Assembly (NCBI GenBank): GCA_945898275.1 | Contig: CAMDHZ010000001.1 | Location: 62,001 to 126,000 of the forward strand | DNA from: Chitinophaga pinensis | GTDB lineage: Bacteria; Bacteroidota; Bacteroidia; UKL13-3 | Direction of reading: 5' to 3' | Length of the DNA: 64,000 nt | Part shown: positions 18,641 to 27,359 of the stretch, piece by piece | How positions within the stretch are numbered: position 1 is the first letter of the stretch | Layout: the number at the start of each line of letters is the position of its first letter | Program-made: the position numbers and the translations under genes | Notes under the pieces: generated by a model | Told to the model about the DNA's origin: nothing | What the model saw: only the letters and a program-made list of their open reading frames with translations | Databases searched by the model: none

Positions 18641-19624
18641 TTACGCTCTAATCCAACTGAATTTGAATTGTTGGTCGTTAGGTTTTGCTCTTTCAGCAAT
18701 TCTAGCCATTCTATCAGGTAAGCCCATCAAGAAATCTCTAGCCTTTTCACCATCTTCCTGTAAATTTCGGATACTTTCAAGCTTCCAATCTGTAACAAGG
18801 TTTCTTAACAAATCAACGTAATCCATTGAGGTGTAAACACCTAACCGTTGCGCTGCAATGCTAAAGTTTGAAAAAGTATTGAGTTCGCCACCTAATTCTT
18901 TAAGACATTGTGCAGGCATTAAAATTTTCTTGCGCATCATGTCTTCAAAGGCAAGCATCATTTCATTTGGGTCTATTTCAAAAATCCTGCTTACAAAAGA
19001 TTTGTAAGCTTTTGCGTGTCTGGCTTCATCAGCTGCTACCATTCCGCAAAGTTTAGACAACATATTATTGCCATCTTTTTTAACCAAAGTAGCAACCCTT
19101 CTATGAGAAATATTGGTTGCCATTTCTTGGAAACTGGTGTACACAAAATTGCGGTAAGGGTCACTTCCAGCGCCGTTATCAAAACCATCCACAATTAGAT
19201 ATTGGGTACTAGCTTCAAACTCACGCATGTTAATTCTGCCACATAAGTAAAGGTAACGGTTTAGCACATCGCCATGTCTATTTTCTTCGGCAGTCCAGGA
19301 GCGAAGCCATTTCATCCAAATATTATCCTGACCTTGGTTTACGCCAGTCATGCCTGCCAACCAAGTTTCATAGGTTGGCAAAGCCTCTTCTGTAATTGTA
19401 TCCGCAACTAAAACTGCCATCAAATCATAAGAATGATTTTGGGCTACTTCTTGGATCTCTTTTAAATCCTCAACGAAGGTATCGTCAGAGGTAAGTGGCA
19501 ATAATTCAGAGGCTTGCCAATTAACATCAACTGGATTCAAATACGTTTGTATATCCTGTTCAATTTCTCTGCCGACGAAATTCATCACTTCTAAGCGGCT
19601 TGGTTTGAGTGGTATTGCATTCAT
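18641..19624 (-). CDS. Acyl-ACP desaturase (soluble diiron, FAB2-like)
   Basis: This 327-residue soluble diiron enzyme introduces a double bond into acyl chains bound to acyl carrier protein, an oxygen-dependent route to unsaturated membrane lipids. The two iron-binding motifs are visible as EENRHG (in SWTAEENRHGDVLNRYLYL) and DEARHAKAYKSF, together with further Glu ligands. The length and ferritin-like helical content fit plant-type stearoyl-ACP desaturases found in some Bacteroidota and actinobacteria. It is transcribed alone. Confidence 0.9.
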   Translation of the reverse strand: MNAIPLKPSRLEVMNFVGREIEQDIQTYLNPVDVNWQASELLPLTSDDTFVEDLKEIQEVAQNHSYDLMAVLVADTITEEALPTYETWLAGMTGVNQGQDNIWMKWLRSWTAEENRHGDVLNRYLYLCGRINMREFEASTQYLIVDGFDNGAGSDPYRNFVYTSFQEMATNISHRRVATLVKKDGNNMLSKLCGMVAADEARHAKAYKSFVSRIFEIDPNEMMLAFEDMMRKKILMPAQCLKELGGELNTFSNFSIAAQRLGVYTSMDYVDLLRNLVTDWKLESIRNLQEDGEKARDFLMGLPDRMARIAERAKPNDQQFKFSWIRA

Positions 19625-19699
19625 AATCTGCTAAGATAAGGTTTCAAATTTAGTATTTCTTATTAATTTGCAAATCTTACAAAATCAACACACACTCCC

Positions 19700-20362
19700 T
19701 TGAATTATTATAATGTCCATTCTCACTTTAAACCACTTGCAAAAAATGAAGTGATTATAAGAAATGCATACCATTTTCCTATCTCAAAAAATAGACTAAA
19801 CCAATTTCTTAGTATTGGAATTCATCCTTGGTATGTGGGTAAATTTAACATAGATAAAATACCTGATATCCTTCAACCATTGCTTAAAAATCCTGAGGTC
19901 GTTGCCATTGGAGAAATCGGTTTAGATAAATTAAAACCAGATTTCGAGTTGCAATGCGTTGCATTTTTGGTTCAAACCGAAATAGCCTTGGCTGCTAAAT
20001 TGCCAATTATTATTCATTGTGTAAAAGCTTATCCAGAAATAGTAAGCATGTTAAAAAACTTTCAAGGGCGAGTGATACTGCATAACTATTATACTTCAGA
20101 AGTTTTGACGGAAGCATTTCTTAAACTGCCAAACGTATATTTTTCTTTAGGCAAAAGGTTTAGGTTGGCAAGCGGTTTGAACCAAAAGTATGCTCAAAAA
20201 ATACCATTAGAAAGGTTATTTGTAGAAACAGACCAAACTAGAGAACCCGTTAGTATTGCTTATGAGGAAATTTCTGGCAAATTACACATCGATAGATTGG
20301 CATTTGCCACTCAGGTGGAAAGTAATTTTAAGCAGGTTTTTAAAAGTACATTTATTAATTAA
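19700..20362 (+). CDS. TatD family metal-dependent hydrolase
   Basis: This 220-residue TIM-barrel hydrolase is related to TatD DNases. The HxH metal motif is at the very N-terminus (NVHSHF), followed by AIGEIGLDKLKPDFELQ, IIIHCVKAYPEIVSML and LFVETDQTREPV, the usual order of metal ligands. The start is TTG 19700, because no in-frame ATG precedes the HxH motif. Short Bacteroidota members of this family have no proven substrate. The stop overlaps that of the convergent AlgH gene by 4 bp. Confidence 0.85.
   Translation: MNYYNVHSHFKPLAKNEVIIRNAYHFPISKNRLNQFLSIGIHPWYVGKFNIDKIPDILQPLLKNPEVVAIGEIGLDKLKPDFELQCVAFLVQTEIALAAKLPIIIHCVKAYPEIVSMLKNFQGRVILHNYYTSEVLTEAFLKLPNVYFSLGKRFRLASGLNQKYAQKIPLERLFVETDQTREPVSIAYEEISGKLHIDRLAFATQVESNFKQVFKSTFIN
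19969..19978 (+). repeat. Dispersed word GGTTCAAACC, copy 5
   Basis: Exact 10-mer within the TatD-like gene, followed by GAAAT (close to the GAATT extension). A second, inverted copy lies only 205 bp downstream. Confidence 0.7.
20174..20183 (-). repeat. Dispersed word GGTTCAAACC, copy 6 (inverted)
   Basis: GGTTTGAACC on plus within the same TatD-like gene as copy 5, in opposite orientation. Confidence 0.7.
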
Positions 20363-20934
20363 TTCCAGAGAAAATCTTCTGGCGAGTCAGCCAAATAGGC
20401 AAAATCGGGCCCAAGATTTCGCACTGCGGTAGGCCAAATTTCTTCAGTATTTTCTAGAAATACTAAGTTAACACTTGGTTTGGCAAGCCACCAAGCTTTT
20501 TGTTCTATTTCAAATTCAAGTTGGCCTTCTCCCCAACCGCTATATCCAACAAAAAACTTAAAGTCGGAAATTTTAGCCTGACCAGAATTAATAACTTGGT
20601 TGATGGTTTCAATGTTTCCACCCCAATACAATCCGTTTCCAATAGGAAATGCATCTTCTATTAGCAATCCACATTTATGAATAAAGTGCAAGGTATTGGG
20701 TTCAACGGGTCCTCCAAAATAAACTGGAAAATCACTCTGCAATAAATCAGGTATTATATCAGAGGTTTGCATGTCTAACAAACGATTAAGAATAAAGCCA
20801 AAGCTTCCTTCTCTTTCGTGTTCGCAAAGTAAAACCACTGTTTTTCTAAAGTTTGGGTCATTTAAAAAAGGTTCACTAATAAGTATTCGCCCACCTTCTG
20901 GAGTAAAGTTATATTGCTTTTTGCTTATTTCCAT
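20359..20934 (-). CDS. YqgE/AlgH family protein (UPF0301)
   Basis: This 191-residue member of the conserved AlgH family shows the N-terminal GRILISEPFLNDPNFRKTVVLLCEH and PVYFGGPVEPNTLHFIH signatures. The molecular function is not settled; in Pseudomonas the name comes from alginate regulation. ATG 20934 (MEISKKQYNF) is taken as start, because the three-residue extension uses TTG. Confidence 0.9.
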   Translation of the reverse strand: MEISKKQYNFTPEGGRILISEPFLNDPNFRKTVVLLCEHEREGSFGFILNRLLDMQTSDIIPDLLQSDFPVYFGGPVEPNTLHFIHKCGLLIEDAFPIGNGLYWGGNIETINQVINSGQAKISDFKFFVGYSGWGEGQLEFEIEQKAWWLAKPSVNLVFLENTEEIWPTAVRNLGPDFAYLADSPEDFLWN

Positions 20935-21045
20935 TTTCTGCAAACTAGGAAAGAAGTATCAATTTTTTTGACTTTTTTTTGAGGTTATAAAATTTAATAT
21001 TTCGCTCGGCTGATTTTTATCAAGTTATGTTTATAAACAATAATA

Positions 21046-21053
21046 TAGTTTTG
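21046..21053 (+). promoter_or_regulatory. -7 box of pdxH (leaderless)
   Basis: TAGTTTTG fits TAnnTTTG and ends only 4 bp before the ATG at 21058, which predicts a leaderless mRNA. Confidence 0.5.
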
Positions 21054-21057
21054 AGTT

Positions 21058-21705
21058 ATGATAGATTCTAAAAAAATAGCTAGCATTCGAAAAGATTACT
21101 CTTTAAGAGAGTTTGATGAAACACATGTAAATCCAAACCCAATTATTCAATTTAACGAATGGTTTAATGAGGCCTTAGATGCTGAAGTAATGGAGCCAAA
21201 TGCCATGACACTAGCAACTGTAGGTTTTGATGGAAAACCTTGCGGGCGCATTGTACTATTAAAAGGAATTGAAGAAAATGGATTTGTTTTTTATACAAAC
21301 TATGATTCAAACAAGGGCAAACAATTAAGAACTAATCCTTACGCAGCATTAGTGTTTTTTTGGCCAGAATTGCAGCGTCAGGTTCGTATTGAAGGTGAAG
21401 TTAAAAAGAATTCGGAAAAGGATGCTGATGCTTATTTTCTAAGTAGACCATTTGAAAGTCAAGTGGGTGCGCATGCCTCTAACCAAAGCCAACCGCTTAA
21501 AAATAGAGAAGAATTAGAAAATGAATTCATTAGGTTAAAAGCAATATTTTCAACAGAACCGCCAGTTCGACCAAAACACTGGGGAGGCTTCAAAGTTATT
21601 GCACATAAAATTGAGTTTTGGCAAGGCCGTCCTAATAGACTTCATGATAGATTTGAATTTACATTTTCAAAAGGAGCTTGGGTTAATAAAAGGTTATCTC
21701 CATAA
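21058..21705 (+). CDS. pdxH: Pyridoxamine/pyridoxine 5'-phosphate oxidase
   Basis: PdxH is an FMN enzyme that oxidises pyridoxine or pyridoxamine phosphate to the active cofactor PLP. The 215 residues include AMTLATVGFDGKPCGRIVLLKG, FYTNYDSNKGKQL (FMN phosphate site), RQVRIEGEVKK, SRPFESQVGAHAS and the C-terminal signature EFWQGRPNRLHDRFEF. Length and motifs are standard. Together with pdxJ (12099) it shows that the cell makes its own vitamin B6. Confidence 0.97.
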   Translation: MIDSKKIASIRKDYSLREFDETHVNPNPIIQFNEWFNEALDAEVMEPNAMTLATVGFDGKPCGRIVLLKGIEENGFVFYTNYDSNKGKQLRTNPYAALVFFWPELQRQVRIEGEVKKNSEKDADAYFLSRPFESQVGAHASNQSQPLKNREELENEFIRLKAIFSTEPPVRPKHWGGFKVIAHKIEFWQGRPNRLHDRFEFTFSKGAWVNKRLSP

Positions 21706-21770
21706 AAAATAATTATTAAAATTTTTGTTTTAAGAACTTTTTAATAAATTGCCCTATATCTTACTCACTC

Positions 21771-22883
21771 ATGATTGATATAATCCTGCTAGTATCTACT
21801 TCATTTTTGATATGCATTTATGCAATACCTTCAATTATTACTGTAGCCAAATTAAAGAACCTATATGATAAACCTGAAGAACGTAAAATTCATACAATAA
21901 AAATTCCACGCTTAGGTGGGGTGGCTATTTTTGCAGCCTTTTCCATTTCCATGCTTATTTTTGGAGATGTTGCTCAAATTGAAGGAATTAAGTTTATCAC
22001 TGCGGGAGGATTAATTTTATTTATAAGTGGATTAAAAGATGATATTGTAATTTTATCACCTTTGAAAAAGTTAATGGCTCAACTTTTAGCTGCAGGTTTT
22101 GTAACCATTTTAGCAGGTGTAAGAATAAATGATTTGCAGGGAGTTTTTGGAATCAATGAAATTCCAAGCTATGTAAGCATTCTGTTAAGCATGTTTATGA
22201 TTATAGTGATAACAAATTCTTTGAATCTTATTGATGGAGCTGATGGCTTAGCTGGAAGTTTAGGTTTAATTATCAGCTTAACTTTTGCCTATTTTTTCAC
22301 CACGTTAAATGATACAAACTGGGCAATTTTGGCTTTTGCTTTAAGTGGTGCTTTACTTGGATTTTTGTTTTTCAATTTTAATCCAGCCAAAATTTTTATG
22401 GGTGATGCTGGGTCTTTAACCTTAGGATTTTTGTTATCTGTTTTTGCCATTCACTTTATTGAATCCCATAGCCCTGGGGCAGGAAACTATTTACGTTTAA
22501 AATCTGCACCTGGAATTGCTGTAGCCATTTTAATCGTTCCTTTATATGATACGCTTAGAGTTTTTTTATTAAGAGCCTATAAAAGAACCTCACCATTTAA
22601 AGCCGATAAAAATCACTTACATCATTGGTTAATGAAAATTGGTTTGGGTCACAAACAAGTAAGTTTGATATTAAGTGGAATCAATTTACTTTTTATCTTA
22701 ATTGCTTATGCTATTAAGGATCAACCTGCTTATGTAGTGCTTTCTGTGGTAGTTGGGCTAACTATAATAGCTGGCCAATTGCCAGTTTATATTTATAGTC
22801 ATAAAATAACAGATATAGAGGTAGACGATTCGGTTCAAGAAGAAATCACCCAATCTTTATTTGAAAACCGCGTTAGAAAATAA
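21771..22883 (+). CDS. Undecaprenyl-phosphate sugar-1-phosphate transferase (WecA/MraY family)
   Basis: This 370-residue integral membrane enzyme transfers a sugar phosphate, usually GlcNAc-1-P, from a UDP sugar to undecaprenyl phosphate, starting a cell-surface glycan. About ten hydrophobic helices are visible. The cytoplasmic catalytic motifs are KIPRLGGVAIF, NLIDGADGLAGSLG, FNFNPAKIFMGDAGSLTLGF and the His motif KNHLHHWL. This set fits WecA/TagO rather than MraY. It probably primes the exopolysaccharide whose operon lies at 25-36 kb, although it is not in that operon. Confidence 0.92.
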   Translation: MIDIILLVSTSFLICIYAIPSIITVAKLKNLYDKPEERKIHTIKIPRLGGVAIFAAFSISMLIFGDVAQIEGIKFITAGGLILFISGLKDDIVILSPLKKLMAQLLAAGFVTILAGVRINDLQGVFGINEIPSYVSILLSMFMIIVITNSLNLIDGADGLAGSLGLIISLTFAYFFTTLNDTNWAILAFALSGALLGFLFFNFNPAKIFMGDAGSLTLGFLLSVFAIHFIESHSPGAGNYLRLKSAPGIAVAILIVPLYDTLRVFLLRAYKRTSPFKADKNHLHHWLMKIGLGHKQVSLILSGINLLFILIAYAIKDQPAYVVLSVVVGLTIIAGQLPVYIYSHKITDIEVDDSVQEEITQSLFENRVRK

Positions 22884-22885
22884 GC

Positions 22886-23464
22886 TTAAGATTTCCCTTT
22901 TAAAAAATCCAACATTTTCATAAAAGCTTTTGCTCTATGACTGATTGCATTTTTTTCTTCTAAGGACATTTCAGCCAAAGATTTTGCAAACCCATTTGGA
23001 ATGAAAATTGGATCATACCCAAAACCATTTGAACCACTATATTCCATAGCAATTCTACCTTCCAATTCACCTTTAAAGAAGTGCTTTTCGCCTGCTACAA
23101 TCATGCAAATAATGGTAACAAATTTTGCGCTTCTGTTTTCGGTTTGAACCAAATCCTGAAGCAATTTATGATTATTTGCTTCTGCGCTTCTTTCTGGTCC
23201 GGCAAACCTGGCAGAATACACACCCGGAGCGCCACCAAGCGCTTCTACCAATAAACCTGTATCATCTGCAAAACAGCTTAAGCTGGTGGTGTTGTAAACT
23301 GCTGTTGCCTTAATGTCGGCATTCTCTTCTAAAGTTGAACCAGTTTCGGCAATTTCTTCAAAAAATCCAATATCTTCTAAGGAGCTTACCTCTGCAAAAC
23401 CTTGAAAAATTGCAGCAATTTCCTTTGTTTTATTTTTGTTGTGAGAGGCAAAAATGAGTTTCAT
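22886..23464 (-). CDS. rdgB: dITP/XTP pyrophosphatase (RdgB/HAM1)
   Basis: This 192-residue house-cleaning enzyme hydrolyses non-canonical purine triphosphates such as dITP and XTP. Motifs are LIFASHNKNKTKEI (substrate loop), SCFADDTGLLVEALGGAPGVYSARFAG, FKGELEGRI, GFGYDPIFIPNG and the C-terminal SHRAKAF. ATG 23464 is the family start; an open frame upstream to 23617 lies inside the preceding gene. Its start is 1 bp from the stop of the upstream gene, so the two are an operon. Confidence 0.95.
   Translation of the reverse strand: MKLIFASHNKNKTKEIAAIFQGFAEVSSLEDIGFFEEIAETGSTLEENADIKATAVYNTTSLSCFADDTGLLVEALGGAPGVYSARFAGPERSAEANNHKLLQDLVQTENRSAKFVTIICMIVAGEKHFFKGELEGRIAMEYSGSNGFGYDPIFIPNGFAKSLAEMSLEEKNAISHRAKAFMKMLDFLKGKS
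23141..23150 (-). repeat. Dispersed word GGTTCAAACC, copy 7
   Basis: GGTTTGAACC on plus inside rdgB, preceded on plus by TTTTC, so the complement reads GGTTCAAACCGAAAA. Confidence 0.7.
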
Positions 23465-23465
23465 A

Positions 23466-23945
23466 TCAATTAAAAAATAATTTCTGCATGGCCGACCAAA
23501 GTTTAGACTTTTGTGCAGGCTCAAGGATATATTGCCCAAGAGGAAGTGCTTGCAAAATTTCAACCCCATCAAACAAGGCACTTTTATGAACTGATACATT
23601 ACATCCTTGTGCGCCAATCCAAGTATCTAGCCCCCAAACAATGATGTGTGTTGGTTCAAAATAACCTAACATGGATGTAAGATTTTTATCAGGAAATCTG
23701 TCGTAATTAACCACCCAAACATCTTCCATGGTTCTTCTAAGACCCTTTTCTACAATGGTTTGAAGAAGTTTCAATTCATCAGTTTCAAGAAATTCAGTTG
23801 TTTTAGAGTTTACTAACATCAATAATTTTTGCCGACCTTCCCCCATAGGATTGTATTCTATGGAAAAATCTCTTTCTTTGACCACGAAAATTTCTCCAAA
23901 AAGGGGAGCTAGAAACGAATCATCTATTTCAAAACCATCTTGCAT
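23466..23945 (-). CDS. Conserved hypothetical protein, possibly HolD-like
   Basis: This 159-residue protein immediately precedes rdgB, separated by 1 bp. The middle is hydrophobic and glycine-rich (THIIVWGLDTWIGAQ). The end, LEPAQKSKLWSAMQKLFFN, resembles the tail of the DNA polymerase III psi subunit, where Pro-Ala-x-Lys-x-x-Leu-Trp is typical. That is a weak similarity by eye, and I do not claim the function. Its ATG is only 3 bp from the divergent ilvE ATG, so its promoter must lie inside ilvE coding sequence, or one of the two starts is wrong. Confidence 0.75.
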   Translation of the reverse strand: MQDGFEIDDSFLAPLFGEIFVVKERDFSIEYNPMGEGRQKLLMLVNSKTTEFLETDELKLLQTIVEKGLRRTMEDVWVVNYDRFPDKNLTSMLGYFEPTHIIVWGLDTWIGAQGCNVSVHKSALFDGVEILQALPLGQYILEPAQKSKLWSAMQKLFFN

Positions 23946-23948
23946 ACC

Positions 23949-25010
23949 ATGGCAATTTCAATAAAAATAAATAAAACACAAAGCTCAAGGATTCATTTAT
24001 GTGATTTTGATAATATTGAGTTTGGGAAAATCTTCTCAGACCACATGTTTAGGGTTGACTATAAAGATGGTGAATGGCAAAAAGGAGAGATTAGTCCATA
24101 TGGCGAAATTTCGATGGCGCCAAGTATTTCTGCATTGCATTATGGCCAAGCCATTTTTGAAGGTATGAAAGCTTTTAAAGGGGCAGATGGCAATCCGCAA
24201 TTATTTAGACCCTTAGAAAACTTCAAAAGATTCAACATCAGTGCTCAACGCATGGGTATGCCATCAATTACGGAGGAGTTGTTTATGAATGGTTTGAAGG
24301 AGTTAATTAATATAGATAGAAATTGGATTCCAACCAAAGAAGGTTCAGCATTATATATTAGGCCTTTTATGTTTGCTACAGATGATTTTGTAGGGGTAAG
24401 ACCTAGTAGCAATTATAGTTTCATTATATTTTGTTGCCCCGTAAACTCATACTACCCAAAACCTATTAAAGTAAAAGTTGAGCAAAAATATGTAAGGGCA
24501 TCAGAAGGAATGGCTGGTTATGCAAAAGCCGCAGGGAACTATGGCATTAGCATGTTACCCTCCATGGAAGCCAAAAAACTAGGTTATGATCAAATCATCT
24601 GGACTGATGGCAGAACCCATGAGCATGTTGAAGAGTCTGGCACTACAAATTTATTCTTTGTAGTGGATGACAATTTAATTTTAACTCCAGCCTTAGATGG
24701 AAATATTTTGCAAGGAATCACAAGAGATTCTTGCATCAAATTATTGAAGAAAGAAGGTTATACTGTTGAAGAGAGAAAAATCAGCATAAAAGAAATAATA
24801 TCCTTTGCCAAGGAAGGCCGACTTACAGACTGCTTTGGAACAGGCACAGCGGCCATTATTGCAAAAATTGAGGCGATAGGATATGAAGGCGAAGATTATA
24901 TATTACCAGAAGCAGACAAGCGTAAAGTAAGTAATTGGCTATACAGCACAATTTATGGTATTCAAACTTCTAAAGTTGAAGATAGCTTTAGTTGGATAGA
25001 AAAGGTTTAA
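23949..25010 (+). CDS. ilvE: Branched-chain amino acid aminotransferase
   Basis: This PLP enzyme makes and degrades leucine, isoleucine and valine by transamination with glutamate. The 353 residues are of fold-type IV: SALHYGQAIFEGMKAFKG, RPLENFKRFNISAQRM, GSALYIRPFMFATDD, GYAKAAGNYGISMLPS with the PLP-binding Lys region, and ESGTTNLFFV. The length fits the IlvE type II group of Bacteroidota. ATG 23949 is preferred over TTG 23940. It could feed IcmF chemistry through branched-chain catabolism, which is an inference. Confidence 0.95.
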   Translation: MAISIKINKTQSSRIHLCDFDNIEFGKIFSDHMFRVDYKDGEWQKGEISPYGEISMAPSISALHYGQAIFEGMKAFKGADGNPQLFRPLENFKRFNISAQRMGMPSITEELFMNGLKELINIDRNWIPTKEGSALYIRPFMFATDDFVGVRPSSNYSFIIFCCPVNSYYPKPIKVKVEQKYVRASEGMAGYAKAAGNYGISMLPSMEAKKLGYDQIIWTDGRTHEHVEESGTTNLFFVVDDNLILTPALDGNILQGITRDSCIKLLKKEGYTVEERKISIKEIISFAKEGRLTDCFGTGTAAIIAKIEAIGYEGEDYILPEADKRKVSNWLYSTIYGIQTSKVEDSFSWIEKV

Positions 25011-25016
25011 AGCAAA

Positions 25017-26186
25017 TTAAGCGCGCTTCGCGCGCTCCCAATTTGCACTTTGCTTACCTCTAATAAACCTTACAAATCCAAGGTACATGCACAAATTCAT
25101 GATAAAAAAGTAATACGGCACAAACAATGCCTTCACTTTTATCTGCTTATTAGCTAGGTACCAGCCCAATAAAGCCATACTATAGAAAATTACTTGTCCT
25201 ATCATCAGCAAAATATACAAAGTGCCTGCATTTATGGCCAATGGAATATTTATCAAAAATAATAGCAAAAGAGATAAAGGAGCCAAGGTCCATCTAAGCA
25301 CGCGATGGGAAATAAACAAAAAGCTCACTTTAAAATTTCCAATAAGATTAAACGCCTTTGGAAGCCTAGACATACTTTGAAAGGCCCCAGCAGCAATTCT
25401 AACTTTACGCTTTAATTCCTCCCCAACATTAGCACTAGCTGTTTCGGCTGCATACGCATTCTTTTCGTAAATAACTCTATAACCATCTGTAGCAATTAAC
25501 ATGCTTTGCATTAAATCATCCAGAAGGGTGTCTTTAGGCAGTGGCCTAAACAACTCAGTTCTATAACTCATCAACTCCCCTGCTGCGCCAACAATGGTAT
25601 AAAAATCAGAATCAAGTTGCTTTAAGAAACTTTCGTATTTCCAATAAATACCCTCCCCTGCGCCACTTGCATTTTCTTTGTCTTTGGTAATGATTCTTTT
25701 TTCGCCAGTAACTGCACCAACACCAGGATCTGCATAGTGTTTAACCATTTCTTTAATAGCTTCAGGATTTAGGTCTGTGTTGGCATCGCAAAATACTACA
25801 ATAGGCGCTTTAACAAATTGCATTGCTCTGTTCATTGCAGCAGCTTTACCATTTCTTGCAGGTTCGTGTAAAGCAAGCACCTCAGGATATTTTTTTACCC
25901 TTTCATATGTATCATCATTTGAGCCATCACTAATAAATATTAACTGTAGTTTATCTTTAGGATATACCAGTTGTAAGCTATTTATAATCTTATCCTCGAT
26001 GTATTCTGCTTCATTAAAACACGGCACCACCAAGGCTACTGGAGGTTCAAAGTTTGGTTCAAACCGAATTGCCTTACTCACTGCCTTTTTAATTTTTACC
26101 AAAAAATAAAGCAGAACGCCATAACCAATATAGCTGTATAAAACCACTGCAATTCCAATCCAAAAAATCCATTCTAATACATTCAT
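25017..26186 (-). CDS. Membrane glycosyltransferase family 2
   Basis: This 389-residue processive-type GT2 has an N-terminal helix (VLEWIFWIGIAVVLYSYIGYGVLL), a GT-A catalytic domain and three or more C-terminal helices. Catalytic features are VALVVPCFNEAEYIEDKI, LIFISDGSNDDT, PIVVFCDANTDLNPEAI and an acceptor-site DDLMQSMLI. It is the last gene of the exopolysaccharide operon. The final codons (WERAKRA) lie over a perfect hairpin that may act as terminator. Confidence 0.9.
   Translation of the reverse strand: MNVLEWIFWIGIAVVLYSYIGYGVLLYFLVKIKKAVSKAIRFEPNFEPPVALVVPCFNEAEYIEDKIINSLQLVYPKDKLQLIFISDGSNDDTYERVKKYPEVLALHEPARNGKAAAMNRAMQFVKAPIVVFCDANTDLNPEAIKEMVKHYADPGVGAVTGEKRIITKDKENASGAGEGIYWKYESFLKQLDSDFYTIVGAAGELMSYRTELFRPLPKDTLLDDLMQSMLIATDGYRVIYEKNAYAAETASANVGEELKRKVRIAAGAFQSMSRLPKAFNLIGNFKVSFLFISHRVLRWTLAPLSLLLLFLINIPLAINAGTLYILLMIGQVIFYSMALLGWYLANKQIKVKALFVPYYFFIMNLCMYLGFVRFIRGKQSANWERAKRA
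25020..25036. terminator. GC-rich hairpin at operon end
   Basis: AGCGCGC, TTC loop, GCGCGCT: a perfect 7-bp stem over the last codons of the glycosyltransferase, next to the end of ilvE. On minus it is followed by TTAATTTGCTTT, a weak T tract. Confidence 0.5.
26056..26070 (+). repeat. Dispersed word GGTTCAAACCGAATT, copy 8
   Basis: Exact 15-mer on plus, antisense to the glycosyltransferase gene, where the protein reads Ile-Arg-Phe-Glu-Pro. The peptide therefore differs from the other copies while the DNA is the same. Confidence 0.75.
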
Positions 26187-26228
26187 TACAATTACAATTA
26201 GTAGGTTAAAAAATCATGCAATAGGAAA

Positions 26229-27359
26229 TTAGCTTAGAACCTCTTCATATACCTTTAAAGTAAGCGCTGCATTTGCATCCCAGTTAAAATATTTAGCTCT
26301 TTCTAGCCCTTTATTTACGAGTAAATTTTGCAGTTCTTTATCAGCCCATAAGTTTTCAACTGCGGTTGCAATGGCTTCGGGATTAAATGGATCAACAAGA
26401 ATTGCGGCATCTACAGCTATTTCTGGCATGGAAGAGGTATTTGAAGTTATCACAGGAACACCACATCCCATTGCCTCAACAAGTGGAATTCCAAAACTTT
26501 CGCGCAAAGAAGGATATAAAAACAAATTGGCTAAACTATAAATGGCGGGTAATTCTTTGTTGGGCACATATCCAGTAAAATGTATATGGTTTAATATTTC
26601 TGCATCACCAATCTCTGTGGCCAACTTACTTAAATAATCTTTATTTATGTCTAGCATTACTAAAGGAGCTGGTAAAGCATTTCTTTTCCTAAGGATACTA
26701 AGTGCTTGCAAAACGCCTTTTACATTCTTTTTTGGGTCTGTATTTCCTAAAAAGAAAATAAACTCGTCAGGCAAATTGTATTTGGCTTTGGCATTGTTTA
26801 ACTCGGTTTGATCCAAAACCCTTTTGAAGTGTGAACCCACTCCGTTGTAAGCTGTGATAACGCGTTGGTTGTCTAGCTTAAAATAATTTTGAATGCGTTC
26901 CTTTTCAAAATCTGAAACCGTAAGGATTCGCTTTGCATGCGGAACTATGCGAGGAACATTAAGCTTTCTATAGATGTTTCCAAACTTTTGATAAGCTGTG
27001 CCTTGATCCAAGGAAATTTTTTCTAAATAAATTATATCATGTAACGTTAAAACCAAAGGCATTGATAGGTATAAAGGAGCAGTATTACTTGTACAATGCA
27101 ACAAATCTACCTTTTCTTTAGCAGCGGCCTTAGGGAGATAAATTTGCTCCCAAATAGGATAGGGCGCTGATTTAACCTTTACAATTTTAACTTTTTCTGA
27201 GGCTTGAAGGCAGTTTTCATCTTCATCTGCCTGCACAAAAACTACAAATTCATGTTTAGAATTGCTGCGTTGCAAAGCTTTAATAAGCTCCAGGGCAACC
27301 ATATCCATGCCATGTTTTTTTTTGCGAAAAATTCTTTGCGCCTCAATTCCTATTTTCAT
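26229..27359 (-). CDS. Glycosyltransferase family 4 (GT-B)
   Basis: This 376-residue retaining glycosyltransferase has two Rossmann-like halves. Visible motifs are the N-terminal KIGIEAQRIFRKKKHGMDMVALEL, ILTVSDFEKERI with VITAYNGVG, and the C-terminal nucleotide-sugar site FLYPSLRESFGIPLVEAMGCGVPVI with the EX7E pattern. It probably adds one sugar to the lipid-linked repeat on the cytoplasmic face. It overlaps the upstream GT2 gene by 4 bp, showing tight operon structure. Confidence 0.93.
   Translation of the reverse strand: MKIGIEAQRIFRKKKHGMDMVALELIKALQRSNSKHEFVVFVQADEDENCLQASEKVKIVKVKSAPYPIWEQIYLPKAAAKEKVDLLHCTSNTAPLYLSMPLVLTLHDIIYLEKISLDQGTAYQKFGNIYRKLNVPRIVPHAKRILTVSDFEKERIQNYFKLDNQRVITAYNGVGSHFKRVLDQTELNNAKAKYNLPDEFIFFLGNTDPKKNVKGVLQALSILRKRNALPAPLVMLDINKDYLSKLATEIGDAEILNHIHFTGYVPNKELPAIYSLANLFLYPSLRESFGIPLVEAMGCGVPVITSNTSSMPEIAVDAAILVDPFNPEAIATAVENLWADKELQNLLVNKGLERAKYFNWDANAALTLKVYEEVLS

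Noticed and set aside
23465-23617. N-terminal extension of RdgB
   Set aside because: It lies wholly within the upstream gene in another frame. RdgB starts at MKLIFASHNKNK.
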